DNA of 64,000 nt, taken from the NCBI RefSeq assembly GCF_004119495.1, contig NZ_NRQU01000015.1, positions 1 to 64,000 on the forward strand, given 5' to 3'. Under the pieces are notes generated by a model that did no database searches, had not been told where the DNA came from, and worked only from the letters and a program-made list of their open reading frames with translations. Positions 40,289 to 49,249 of this stretch are shown here, one piece after another; within the stretch, counting starts at the first letter, position 1, and each line of letters opens with the position of its first letter. This DNA is from Flavobacterium sp. YO12 (lineage in GTDB: Bacteria > Bacteroidota > Bacteroidia > Flavobacteriales > Flavobacteriaceae). Position numbers and translations under genes: made by a program.

Positions 40289-40948
40289 TTAATTCTCTAA
40301 TATAATAGAAGGCAGATTCTCATTCAGCCATTTGTACTTATTAAGAATCATAATATGAGTTCCGCCTTTTACAACAATACAGCTACTAATATACTTTATA
40401 GGAAAAACATCATCTTGATCTCCGTGAATATGAATCACTTTTTCATCGATTTGATTTCTATCCCATAAAATAACCGATTCTACTGCCCATTGTAAATAAT
40501 TAAGATCACGAACCGCTAAAAACTTTTCATACAACTTAATGCGCTTATTGACTTTTTCGCCAAAAGAGTATTTTGCAAGATTCTCAATGTTTAAAATTAA
40601 CTTCATTGGAATCAGTTTATAAGCCTTTGTGGTTTTGCCAATTTTCATTCTTCTAGGAAACTCAACATTACTTCTAACACTTGAAATAATAATTACTTTT
40701 CTGGCTTGAATGTGTTTTGCTATCTCCTGAACCAAAATTCCTCCAAAAGAAACTCCTATTAAAACAGGATTTTCATGTTTTATATTCTTGCTGATTCGCA
40801 TTGCATAATCAGACAATGATTCTTTTGGCTTTGGAATTTCCCACTCCAACAGACACATTTCAAAAATAGTTTCATCTAGTTTGATTCTTTCAAAAATGGC
40901 AGGACTTGCTGCTAAACCGGGCATAAAATATACAGGGATTTTGCTCAT
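40289..40948 (-). CDS. Alpha/beta hydrolase
   Basis: A 219-residue small alpha/beta hydrolase. The N-terminus VYFMPGLAASPAIFERI resembles a lipase-like oxyanion segment; the nucleophile elbow is GVSFGGI; the acidic residue lies in IHGDQDDVFP and the His in VKGGTHIMILNK. Substrate unknown (esterase, thioesterase or lactonase possible). It stands alone on the minus strand. Confidence 0.85.
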   Translation of the reverse strand: MSKIPVYFMPGLAASPAIFERIKLDETIFEMCLLEWEIPKPKESLSDYAMRISKNIKHENPVLIGVSFGGILVQEIAKHIQARKVIIISSVRSNVEFPRRMKIGKTTKAYKLIPMKLILNIENLAKYSFGEKVNKRIKLYEKFLAVRDLNYLQWAVESVILWDRNQIDEKVIHIHGDQDDVFPIKYISSCIVVKGGTHIMILNKYKWLNENLPSIILEN

Positions 40949-41176
40949 TTGTTTGAAAATGGGTTACAATTATGACTATAATTTCAAGTTAAAAGTACTT
41001 TTTTTAGTTGTACCCACAGCAAATCTTGCACCATAATTAAAACTCTAAAAAAATAAACAAAAAAAACAACTGCTTCCATACCCAAAATAGAGATTTCAAA
41101 AAATAATCTAATATTGAAAATCAAATGATTACCTTTGTAGTCCGACATTTTTTAAAATTTTCAAAAAGAATTCTAC

Positions 41177-41221
41177 ATGAGATTGTTCCACCCCCATTCT
41201 CTATTACATATTAACGACTAA
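41177..41221 (+). CDS. Possible 14-residue leader ORF (His-containing)
   Basis: ATG at 41177 opens a 14-codon frame MRLFHPHSLLHIND ending TAA at 41221, inside the leader of the gene at 41239 and 40 nt after a TACCTTTG -7 element (41130-41137). Three His codons and two Leu codons in so short a frame could be chance. It is listed only as a candidate. Confidence 0.25.
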   Translation: MRLFHPHSLLHIND

Positions 41222-41238
41222 TAAAAACATGACAAATT

Positions 41239-41544
41239 ATGGAATCTATTGAAATTACTATGGAAATCAAAGACAATACTTTTGCAAGACAATTTGAAAC
41301 CACAGTTCCAGAAGGATTATTAAGCATTGAATATTCATTTCAGGAAAAGAAAATTTTCCTAACAAAAATCAACACTCCAGAAAACTACGAAAATCAAGCT
41401 GTAATCGACACCTTACTTAAAAACATAATGGAGCTGAGCACAGAAAAAAAATTGAGAGTAGTTCCAATCCATCCAAAAATTGTTTCTTTTTTCAAGAAAA
41501 ACCCAAAATACAAAGAATTGCTTCCTCCGGGAATTAGAATCTAA
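41239..41544 (+). CDS. GNAT-like N-acetyltransferase (YjdJ type)
   Basis: A 101-residue small acetyltransferase-fold protein: FARQFETTVPEGLLSIEYSFQEKKIFLTKINTPENYENQAVIDTLLKNIMELSTEKKLRVVPIHPKIVSFFKKNPKYKELLP. The pattern 'a.l.Y....i.l..t.vp......Gia..Ll......a...g..v.P.C..v..f...hpey..lv' marks the compact YjdJ-like GNATs; the glycines and the Cys of the acetyl-CoA loop are weak here. It ends 4 bp inside the convergent transporter gene. Confidence 0.75.
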   Translation: MESIEITMEIKDNTFARQFETTVPEGLLSIEYSFQEKKIFLTKINTPENYENQAVIDTLLKNIMELSTEKKLRVVPIHPKIVSFFKKNPKYKELLPPGIRI

Positions 41545-42971
41545 AAATCACCTATCAGCTTAAGCCACATACCGCCGATTACCATATAAATAAAAAGCAT
41601 TACAAGTCCGGTTATTAAACCTTTGACCCACCAGCTTTTTAAATCTACGTAGCCGCTCCCAAAAAAAACAGGTGCCGGCCCATGACCGTAATGCGTTAAA
41701 GTTCCGTAAATTGACCCTACAAAACCAAGCATAAAAGCTAAAAGCAATCCTGGAACTCCTAGTGAAACTCCTACTCCTAAAAGCGCCGCATACATTGCCG
41801 CTACGTGAGCTGTTGCGCTGGCAAAAAGGTAATGGCTAAAAAAGTATACTAGCACAATAATAGGAAATGCCATCTGCCAGCTCAAACCTCCTATTTCTGC
41901 TTTTATTACATTACTAAACCAGTTTATAAAACCTAGTTCGTTTAACGAACTCGCCATCATAACTAAAACTGAAAACCAAACGATTGTGTCCCAAGCTCCT
42001 TTTTCAGCTTTTACATCATCCCAAGTCAGAACTGAAGTTAAAAGCAAAATTACCAAACCAATAAAAGCCGTTGTTGTAGCATCAATAGAAAACAAATCAC
42101 CAGTCATCCAGAGAAATAACAAAATAAAAAACGTTAAGAGCATCATCCACTCGTTACGGGTAATTGGCCCCATATCTTTCAATTTCTGAGCAGCAATTTG
42201 CGGTGCATCTCCCGTTTTTTTAAGTTCAGGCGGATAAATTTTATATAATACAAAAGGAATTACAAAAAAAGCACACAAGCCCGGAACTATTGCTGCTGCA
42301 GCCCATGACATCCAAGAAATTTTTATTCCTAAATTAAGCGCAAACTTCTGACACATAGGGTTACTTGCTGTTCCTGTCAAAAACATAGAAGACGCAATTA
42401 AATTTGCATTATAACTGCTCAAGGTAAGATATGATCCTAATTTTCGATGTGTTTCAGGTTGATCCGGCATAGATCCAAAACTCATTGACATCGATTTCAT
42501 AATAGGATAAATAATTCCTCCGCCTCGAGCGGTATTACTAGGTACAGCAGGAGCTAAAACCAAATCGGCTAAACCTAAGCCATAAGCCAGACCCAATGAA
42601 CTTTTTCCAAATATTCTAATAAACAAAAAAGCAATCCTGTTTCCTAAACCTGTTTTTATAAATCCTCTTGCTATAAAAAATGAAATTCCGATTAACCAAA
42701 TCACTTTATCTCCAAAGCCTTTTAGAGCCAAAGTAATTGATTTACCTGCATCGCCGGGAGCCAAAACCTGAGAAAAAGCGGTTAAAGCAATGGCAATCAT
42801 ACACATTGTACCCATGGGAGCAGCTTTTAGAATAATTCCTAAAATTGTAGCTACAAAAATGGCAAACAAATGCCATGCTTCGATTACTACACCATCTGGC
42901 GCAGGGATTAACCAAATTGCAATTCCAACTGCAAGCGTAATTAAGGTTTGAGGGATTTTTACTTCTTTCAT
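41541..42971 (-). CDS. DASS/SLC13-family anion symporter
   Basis: A 476-residue polytopic carrier of the divalent anion:Na+ symporter family, of the CitT/2-oxoglutarate-malate translocator branch. Family features are LAPAVPSNTARGGGIIYPIMKSM (first SNT motif), MFLTGTASNPMCQKFALNLG and ASATAHVAAMYAALLGVG with YGHGPAPVFFGSGYV. It probably imports or exchanges di/tricarboxylates. It follows the OprP-like porin gene by 20 bp, which suggests that both handle the same anionic solute across the two membranes. Confidence 0.92.
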   Translation of the reverse strand: MKEVKIPQTLITLAVGIAIWLIPAPDGVVIEAWHLFAIFVATILGIILKAAPMGTMCMIAIALTAFSQVLAPGDAGKSITLALKGFGDKVIWLIGISFFIARGFIKTGLGNRIAFLFIRIFGKSSLGLAYGLGLADLVLAPAVPSNTARGGGIIYPIMKSMSMSFGSMPDQPETHRKLGSYLTLSSYNANLIASSMFLTGTASNPMCQKFALNLGIKISWMSWAAAAIVPGLCAFFVIPFVLYKIYPPELKKTGDAPQIAAQKLKDMGPITRNEWMMLLTFFILLFLWMTGDLFSIDATTTAFIGLVILLLTSVLTWDDVKAEKGAWDTIVWFSVLVMMASSLNELGFINWFSNVIKAEIGGLSWQMAFPIIVLVYFFSHYLFASATAHVAAMYAALLGVGVSLGVPGLLLAFMLGFVGSIYGTLTHYGHGPAPVFFGSGYVDLKSWWVKGLITGLVMLFIYMVIGGMWLKLIGDF

Positions 42972-42991
42972 AAAATTAGGATTAAATTAGA

Positions 42992-44143
42992 CTACAGTCT
43001 GCATTGAAACTGAATTAGAAACAAATTATCATTATAAGAAGAGGTGTCTGGGATATTGCGAGCATATCTGTCTATTTCAAATCCCATTTCGATACGACCT
43101 GTATACGCTTTTCCAAATTCAAAACTAATCATTGGCGTATAAGTCTGCCTAACATTTGAATTAATTTTATAACTCGGATCGAAACTTTCAAAACGACATG
43201 ACAATTCTAAAGAGGTCAGTTTTTTGTAATTAACGGAGTATCTTAAATTAGGCAGAAAATAAATTCCGCGCATTTGGTAATCAGAAACATCAGGAGTTCT
43301 TGTATCAGCCGGCAACGAAAAATATAAATTATGATTTGTACCTTGCTTGTACTCTATCTGTAAATCAAAAGTAAATTTATCTGTCAACTTAAAATCGCTG
43401 GTAATATCAGCTCCAAAGGCAAAAACTTTTTCCTTGAAAACCTTACCAGTTCCAGCATTCAAACCTAAATTTATCTTATGTTCCTTTGACAATCCAAAAA
43501 CCCAGCGTGTAGAATATTGTTTTCCGTTATCTTTATCCATTTCCTGATTTTTACCGTTTCCATTTAAAACCGAAACAGCATAGTTTACAGGAATTTTTCC
43601 AATGTCAAAGTTTCCGCTTGCCGAAGCTCCAATTTGAAAACTCGTCCATCCGTTTTTTCCAAATTCATAATATTGATTAGAGAAATCGAAAGATTTAATA
43701 ATGTCCACAGGAACCAATTCCTCTATACCAAAAGCTGGACGAAATTGCCCGCCTGTTATCGCTATATATTTATTAAAAGTATATTTTGCATAAGCATTCT
43801 CCAGCACCTTTCCTTTTGTATCTGATTTAAAATCGGCTAGATTTACTAATATTACAACTTCCGTAGCTTCGCTAAGTTTTGTATTCAATCCTACACGCAT
43901 TCTTTTAATATCAAATGTACTTTGAGTAGCATCTCCTGTAGAGTGATGAACTCCCATTACATCTACATTATCACCAAAACTCTCTAAATATCGAGCTTGA
44001 AAAAGCCCTTTAAACTGAAACTGCGGATACTTAACACCATCATCAGAATCTGTTGCAGTTTGAGTTGCAGCGGTTTGGGCATTCACAAAATGTGGTATTA
44101 TCAAAAGGATAAAAATAATTTTTACTAGTAAAGGTTTATTCAT
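42992..44143 (-). CDS. OprO/OprP-like outer-membrane porin
   Basis: A 383-residue porin of the phosphate-selective OprO/P family. Signal peptide ending FVNAQ, then FQFKGLFQARYLESFGDNVDV, FDIKRMRVGLNTKLSEATEVVILVNLADF, AYAKYTFNKYIAITGGQFRPAFGIEELVP and a last strand LIQFQCRL. In Bacteroidota these porins often pair with transporters of organic anions. Co-transcription with the DASS carrier supports that here. Confidence 0.87.
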   Translation of the reverse strand: MNKPLLVKIIFILLIIPHFVNAQTAATQTATDSDDGVKYPQFQFKGLFQARYLESFGDNVDVMGVHHSTGDATQSTFDIKRMRVGLNTKLSEATEVVILVNLADFKSDTKGKVLENAYAKYTFNKYIAITGGQFRPAFGIEELVPVDIIKSFDFSNQYYEFGKNGWTSFQIGASASGNFDIGKIPVNYAVSVLNGNGKNQEMDKDNGKQYSTRWVFGLSKEHKINLGLNAGTGKVFKEKVFAFGADITSDFKLTDKFTFDLQIEYKQGTNHNLYFSLPADTRTPDVSDYQMRGIYFLPNLRYSVNYKKLTSLELSCRFESFDPSYKINSNVRQTYTPMISFEFGKAYTGRIEMGFEIDRYARNIPDTSSYNDNLFLIQFQCRL

Positions 44144-44201
44144 AAAGACTTTAAATAAAAAATTAGTACAATATTATCTCTGCTTACTTTTTATTCTCCT
44201 C

Positions 44202-45413
44202 TCATCTTCTATCTGAACTTCGATTTGCCGGCCTTGGGGCTGCTGTATTTCTATTTGGTGCTGGATTAGGCGCCGGACGAGTTGCTGGTCGTGTTACTGG
44301 CGCTGCGGGGCGAGTTACAGGCTGTGTTGGTCTTACCGCAGGTTTTGTTGACGGGTTTGCAGGACGAGTTACTGGTCTTGTTGTACCAGGGTTTGTCACA
44401 CCGGGTCTAGTTGTTGGGTTTGTTGGTCGCGTTACCGGTCTTGTTGTGCCAGGATTTGTTGGACGTGTTACTGGTCTAGTTGTTCCTCCAGGTCTTGTCG
44501 ACGGATTTGTTGGTCGAGTTACCGGTCTTGTACTATTTCCTGGTCTTGAAGGCCTTGAAGGCGTTACCGGCGCAGGTCTTTTATAATCCCTGCCATTATA
44601 AGTCCCTTTATAACGTCCGTTAACTCGGTTATCCCTAACTACTACGGATGAATTTCTTCTGGTAGCATAATTATTATAATATCTAGGATTTCTTATAACG
44701 GTAGTTCTTCGGTAATAACGATTGTTGTAATAATGTCCGTGATACCCCCAATAGTCATGATAATAAACTGGACGCCACGGACGCCAGTATGGAGGATAAT
44801 AACCCCAATACCAAGGCGATCTGTACGCTACATATATGGGAGAAAACAAAAACAACACTACCGGCCATGCACTCACACTTGTACTTACATAACTTGGACT
44901 GGTTGTGGTATTATAATTATTAGTTGTATTATTATTTACAATTACTGTTTGGTCTCCTTTATAACCGGGATTTGGTGTTCCTACAGCTGTATCTGAAGGT
45001 TCAACTATATAGTTTTCTCCATATAGATCTTTGTCTCCAATTGCCTGAACGTGAACATTATTTTTCTTGTCTTTATCAACTTCAATAACTGCAACATCTT
45101 GAGTTTCCTTACTATTTACAGCTACCTGAAGCACAATAACATGTGTATTTCCTTCTTTATGACTTTCGATTTCAATATAATCGATTTCTCCATCATTATT
45201 TAAATCTAAATTATTAACCTTAGTTTCTGGATCGTTTAATGCTTTTTCAAAATCTTCCAAAGTTTTTGATTTTTGAAATATATCTAATACAGCATATAAA
45301 TTAAGGTTGTCCCCAGGCAAACCTAAAGCTACAGGTTCATCATTTGTTTGAGAAAACAAAGGGTTAAACAAACTACTCATTAAAACCGCAAAAAATAGAA
45401 TACTTTTTTTCAT
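44202..45413 (-). CDS. Secreted EF-hand-containing protein with Pro/Thr/Arg repeat tail
   Basis: A 403-residue secreted protein. Signal peptide ending PLFSQ. Residues about 60-80 contain a canonical Ca-binding loop DLNNDGEIDYIE. A hydrophobic stretch (SAWPVVLFLFSPIYV) is followed by Tyr/Trp/Pro-rich text (YYPPYWRPWRPVYYHDYWGYHGHYY). From about residue 285 to the end there are imperfect tandem repeats of RPVTRPTNPxTRPG. It is probably an envelope or wall-associated protein; function unknown. The repeats are coding and in frame. Confidence 0.7.
   Translation of the reverse strand: MKKSILFFAVLMSSLFNPLFSQTNDEPVALGLPGDNLNLYAVLDIFQKSKTLEDFEKALNDPETKVNNLDLNNDGEIDYIEIESHKEGNTHVIVLQVAVNSKETQDVAVIEVDKDKKNNVHVQAIGDKDLYGENYIVEPSDTAVGTPNPGYKGDQTVIVNNNTTNNYNTTTSPSYVSTSVSAWPVVLFLFSPIYVAYRSPWYWGYYPPYWRPWRPVYYHDYWGYHGHYYNNRYYRRTTVIRNPRYYNNYATRRNSSVVVRDNRVNGRYKGTYNGRDYKRPAPVTPSRPSRPGNSTRPVTRPTNPSTRPGGTTRPVTRPTNPGTTRPVTRPTNPTTRPGVTNPGTTRPVTRPANPSTKPAVRPTQPVTRPAAPVTRPATRPAPNPAPNRNTAAPRPANRSSDRR
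44224..44575 (-). repeat. Imperfect tandem coding repeats (RPVTRPTNP unit)
   Basis: On the minus strand, units encoding RPVTRPTNP(S/T)TRPG(G/V)T repeat about six to seven times with base changes mostly at third positions. Length change by slippage is possible in multiples of three. Confidence 0.75.
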
Positions 45414-45581
45414 GTTAATAATTAGTTAATTAGTTTTTGGTTTGACTAAGGTATGAAAAAACAGACAAAGTTTTAACACCACTATACAACTTTCTATTTT
45501 ACACTATAAAGCACTAAATAAAAACAGCCTTTTTGCCCAATTTTACTTCTCAAAAAGGTCATATTGTAAGACTTATATTCT

Positions 45582-45589
45582 TATATTTG
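45582..45589 (+). promoter_or_regulatory. -7 element of the TolC efflux operon
   Basis: TATATTTG; a TTG at 45564-45566 is 15 bp upstream, slightly short. This TTG is the start of TTGTAAGAC, the complement of GTCTTACAA in the downstream palindrome. Confidence 0.55.
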
Positions 45590-45620
45590 TAGATAAGCGT
45601 TCTTTATGAACATCTTCTTC

Positions 45621-45640
45621 TTTTGTAATGTCTTACAAAA
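45621..45640. promoter_or_regulatory. TetR-type operator palindrome
   Basis: TTTTGTAA-TGTC-TTACAAAA: 8-bp perfect arms with a 4-bp centre, lying 41 bp before the tolC leader ATG and downstream of the -7 element. A matching half TTGTAAGAC lies at 45564-45572. This geometry is common for TetR-family repressors of efflux operons; no such repressor gene is adjacent. Confidence 0.5.
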
Positions 45641-45680
45641 TCTGTTTTACGATTTGTCAAATTATAGAAATTAAATTGCG

Positions 45681-47062
45681 ATGAAAAAACATGTACTTCT
45701 TTTTCTTTTTTTCTTTCAATGACCTGCGGGTATGGCCAAATTGAGGTCTCATCGACTTTGGATGATGCGATCCAGAAGGCTATCGAAAAAAGCGCTTCTT
45801 TAAAAAACAAAGATTTAGACATTGAAAAATTGAATCTTCAGGAAAAAAGTGTTTGGAATAAGTACATTCCAACGGTTGAAGCAAGTGCTCTTTATACTTA
45901 TTTTGACAATAAACTTACTGTAGATCTTCCTACGGCTACTATTCCAATTGTAAACTATCCTTTATTTGACGGCAAAACTGCTTTTAAAAATTATGGAAAC
46001 ATCTTTAACGGAAGTGTAATGGCAAAAACGGTATTGTTTAGCGGTATGCAAATTCCGAATGGAGCAAAAGCTATTGAAGAAAAAACTAAAGGAACTGTAT
46101 TTTTAAAAGAATCTGAAAAAGATCAAATCACAAAAGAAGTCATTAACACTTTTGATCAATTAGCATTATTGAAGGAGATTGACAAACTGCTAAAGGAAAG
46201 CGAAAACCGACTAGAAACAGAAACAAAACGTGTCACAAAAGCAATCGAACAAGGACTTGCCATTCCGTATGATCGAGATAAAATTAAGCTGGCTTCATTA
46301 GAACTGGCTTCAAAAAAAATTGAACTCGACGGGAAAAGAAAGTTAGTTTATAAAAAAATTCAATATTTAACGGGGTATTCTATTACTGAAATAGAAAATG
46401 TTCATTACGACTTAAACCCATATTTAATAACAGACGAAAAATTAAGCACGCAAAACAAACAAGAAATAAAAGCATTGGAATCGTTTAAATCTGCTTATGA
46501 ATATTTATTAAAGAAGGAGAAAGGAACTTATCTGCCAACTTTAGGTGCATTTGGAGGAGTTTCGTATTCCAGTCTTTTTGATGCAAATGCTACTACACCA
46601 ATAATTACTGGAATTAATCAAGCTTTATATTTAGGTTTAAACGAAGCTACAATAAGCAACAACTGGGTTGTAGGAGCTGCGATGAAATGGGAAGTTTTTT
46701 CTGGCTTTGAAAGAAAACACAAAGTGCATGAAGCTAAAATAAACATTGAACAAGTTCAAAATCAAATTGACGATACTAAAGAAAAACTCGAACTTCTGCT
46801 TGAAAAAAATCTCGTTGATTATAGTGTGCTGACTCAAAAAATAGACATTACGCAACAGCAGGAAAAAGTGGCAAACAATAATTTAAATCTGGCCATAAAA
46901 CAGTATAAAGAAGGTTTAATCAATATATCAGAACGTCTTGAAGCAGAAAACGACTCTTATAAAGCATCTGTAAACAAAACAACGACATTGATTGAACAAA
47001 GGCTTGCCGCTATTGAAACTATAATTGCCACGGGCGATTTATCAAAAAAAATATCTAAATAA
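45681..47062 (+). CDS. TolC-family outer-membrane efflux protein with a frameshifted signal peptide
   Basis: The intact frame is 45719-47062 (447 residues): the outer-membrane channel of a tripartite exporter, with two repeats of the TolC fold (LDDAIQKAIEKSASLKNKDLDIEKLNLQEKSVWNKYIPTVEASALYTYFD and later VGAAMKWEVFSGFERKHKVHEAKINIEQ). The natural start appears to be ATG 45681 (MKKHVLLFLFFFQ then TGA at 45720), one frame off. Adding one T to the T7 tract at 45706-45712 gives MKKHVLLFLFFLSMTCGYGQ, a complete signal peptide joined to the mature protein. So the gene is either switched off by slippage here or carries a sequencing error. It heads the operon with the HlyD gene 11 bp downstream. Confidence 0.82.
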
Positions 47063-47073
47063 AAGTTCTATTT

Positions 47074-48027
47074 ATGAAAAAAATAATTATAACCGCTGTC
47101 GTAATTCTTCTTTTAATAAGCTGTCAAAAAGCAAAAAAAGAGGATACAATTCAAGGAAAAATAGAAAAAGAACAAATTGCAGTTGTCAGCAAAATTCCCG
47201 GCAAGATTCTAAAAATCTTTGTCAAGGAAGGAGACATTGTACAAAAAGGAGATACATTGGCAATTTTAGACATTCCAGAAGTAGATGCTAAAAAAAGTCA
47301 GGCTGAAGGCGCAGTAATCTCGGCACAAGCACAATATAAAATGGCAGTAAAAGGCGCTACTGAAAACCAAATTAAACAGCTCGAGGCTAAAAAAATGGGA
47401 TTAAAGGAACAATACGAGTTTGCTCAAAAATCAATCAAACGATTGACTAATATGCTGAAAGATTCTTTGATTTCTCAACAAACTTATGATGAAACTTTTG
47501 CCAAATATCAAGGAGCACAAGCGCAGTATAATGCAGTTATTGCCGAGCTTGATGATGCAAAAAAAGGCGCTCGAATCGAACAGCAAACAATGGCTTTAGG
47601 ACAGCAAGACAGAGCTCTTGGCGCATTGCAGGAAGTAGAAACCGCAAATAAGGAACGTTATATAATTGCTCCGCAGAGCATGAGTATCGAAACCATTACT
47701 TTAAATCTTGGCGAACTTGCATTGCCGGGTTACACTTTGTTTAATGGCTATATTGCAGACAGTACTTATTTTCGCTTTACAATACCTGAAAAACAATTGG
47801 ACAAGTTTAAAAAAGGGCAAGAAATAACGGTGCAGGTTCCATATAAAAAAGAAAATATTAAAGGAACAATTACTACCATAAAACAATTGGGGGCTTACGG
47901 AAATATTGCTACTGCTTATCCAGATTACGAAATGCAGGAAAGCTTATTCGAAATAAAAATAACGCCTTCAAATATGGAGCAGGCCAAAGATCTTATTACA
48001 AAAACAACTGTTACTTTATCGCTTTAA
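47074..48027 (+). CDS. HlyD-family membrane fusion protein (lipoprotein)
   Basis: A 317-residue periplasmic adaptor. Lipobox LLISC (Cys about 16), then the lipoyl half-motif QIAVVSKIPGKILKIFVKEGDIVQKGDTLAILDIPEVDAKKSQAEG, a helical hairpin (about residues 80-190, with KRLTNMLKDSLISQQTYDETFAKYQGAQAQY) and the second half plus beta-barrel domain. It links the inner-membrane permease to TolC. Operon: tolC-hlyD-permease with gaps of 11 and 2 bp. Confidence 0.9.
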   Translation: MKKIIITAVVILLLISCQKAKKEDTIQGKIEKEQIAVVSKIPGKILKIFVKEGDIVQKGDTLAILDIPEVDAKKSQAEGAVISAQAQYKMAVKGATENQIKQLEAKKMGLKEQYEFAQKSIKRLTNMLKDSLISQQTYDETFAKYQGAQAQYNAVIAELDDAKKGARIEQQTMALGQQDRALGALQEVETANKERYIIAPQSMSIETITLNLGELALPGYTLFNGYIADSTYFRFTIPEKQLDKFKKGQEITVQVPYKKENIKGTITTIKQLGAYGNIATAYPDYEMQESLFEIKITPSNMEQAKDLITKTTVTLSL

Positions 48028-48029
48028 CT

Positions 48030-49187
48030 ATGCAAAACTTTTTTTCATTGCTTAAACGGGAATTTCAATTATTTTGGAAAAACAAAGTGCTCCGAATATT
48101 ATTCATTGGCGCACCAATACTCTATGGTGTTTTACTGGGATATGTTTATGGTAAAGGCAAGGTAACCGATTTACCCATAATTGTAGTTGATCAGGATAGA
48201 AGTGAATTAAGCTCAAAAGCGGTTCAGATGTTTGAGGATAATGAAGTTTTATCGATTGCTTCTATTTTGTACGATCAAAATAATCTTTCGAAAATTACCA
48301 TTGAAAAAGAAGCCACCTGCGTGGTTATTATTCCAAAAGATTTTGAAAAAATGACGCTCACTAAAAAATATCCAGAAATTACAACTATTGTAAATACATC
48401 TAATGTTTTAACAGCTAATTATGCTTCGACTGCTATACAAGTTTGTTTAGGAACATTAAAAGCAGGCGTTCAAATTGAAACATTACGAAAACAAGGTGTC
48501 CCAGAAAATTTACTGATGTCGCAATACGAGCCTTTCAAAACTACTTTTATAAAAAAATACAATCGCAGCACCAACTATATGTATTTTCTTTGGCCGGGCG
48601 TTCTTGCAACGGTACTGCAGCAAGTGCTTTTACTCGGATTAGCACTTTCTTTCGCTTCTGAATTTGAAAACGGGACTTTTAAAGATTTAGTAAAAAGATG
48701 CCCGTCAATTTTCAAAATGCTTGCCGTAAAAATAATTCCATATCTCATAATGAGCTTTGGAGTCTGGCTTATTTACTGGCTTTTTACTTTATGGTTCAGA
48801 CTTCCGTTTTATGAAAATTTACTACCGCTTACTTTTATTGCTGGAATATTTGTATTATCTGTTTCCTTCATCGGAATTTTGGTAAGTGTAGTCGTTCCAA
48901 ATCAATTAAAAGCGACAGAAATTTTGATGGTAATTGCAACGCCAAGCTTTATATTAAGCGGTTTTACTTGGCCTTTAAGCCAAATGCCTCAGGCTGTTCA
49001 AGCGATCGCAAATGTGATTCCGTTGACTCATTTCTTAAAAGCTTTTAGAATTCTAATTATTGAAGACGGTGCTTTTTCACAAACTACAACACCAATCTGG
49101 AATATGATTATTATTGGCTCAGTCTGCTCAGTTGGTGCTTACATTGCTTTGTATTTTAAAAAGAAAAGCATTTTAAAAGAAGCATAA
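48030..49187 (+). CDS. ABC-2 type transporter permease
   Basis: A 385-residue ABC-2 permease: one N-terminal helix (VLRILFIGAPILYGVLLGYVYG), a periplasmic domain (PIIVVDQDRSELSSKAVQMFEDNEVLSI...), then five C-terminal helices with FILSGFTWPLSQMPQAVQAIANVIPLTHFLKAFRI, the conserved ABC-2 segment. No ATP-binding subunit or second permease follows; the next gene is convergent. The exporter must borrow a nucleotide-binding subunit or the operon is shortened. Confidence 0.9.
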   Translation: MQNFFSLLKREFQLFWKNKVLRILFIGAPILYGVLLGYVYGKGKVTDLPIIVVDQDRSELSSKAVQMFEDNEVLSIASILYDQNNLSKITIEKEATCVVIIPKDFEKMTLTKKYPEITTIVNTSNVLTANYASTAIQVCLGTLKAGVQIETLRKQGVPENLLMSQYEPFKTTFIKKYNRSTNYMYFLWPGVLATVLQQVLLLGLALSFASEFENGTFKDLVKRCPSIFKMLAVKIIPYLIMSFGVWLIYWLFTLWFRLPFYENLLPLTFIAGIFVLSVSFIGILVSVVVPNQLKATEILMVIATPSFILSGFTWPLSQMPQAVQAIANVIPLTHFLKAFRILIIEDGAFSQTTTPIWNMIIIGSVCSVGAYIALYFKKKSILKEA

Positions 49188-49202
49188 TTTTTTGACATAA
49201 AA

Positions 49203-49240
49203 AAAGGCATAAGAATCAACTTATGCCTTTATATTTTTTA
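49203..49240. terminator. Two-way terminator between the efflux operon and the ABC-F gene
   Basis: AAAGGCATAAG-AATCAA-CTTATGCCTTT (11-bp stem) followed by ATATTTTTT. Confidence 0.85.
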
Positions 49241-49249
49241 AAGAGAGAA

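Noticed and set aside
44224-44575. Regular repeats that might look like a CRISPR array
   Set aside because: They are in-frame codon repeats for RPVTRPTNP within one gene, without uniform spacers.
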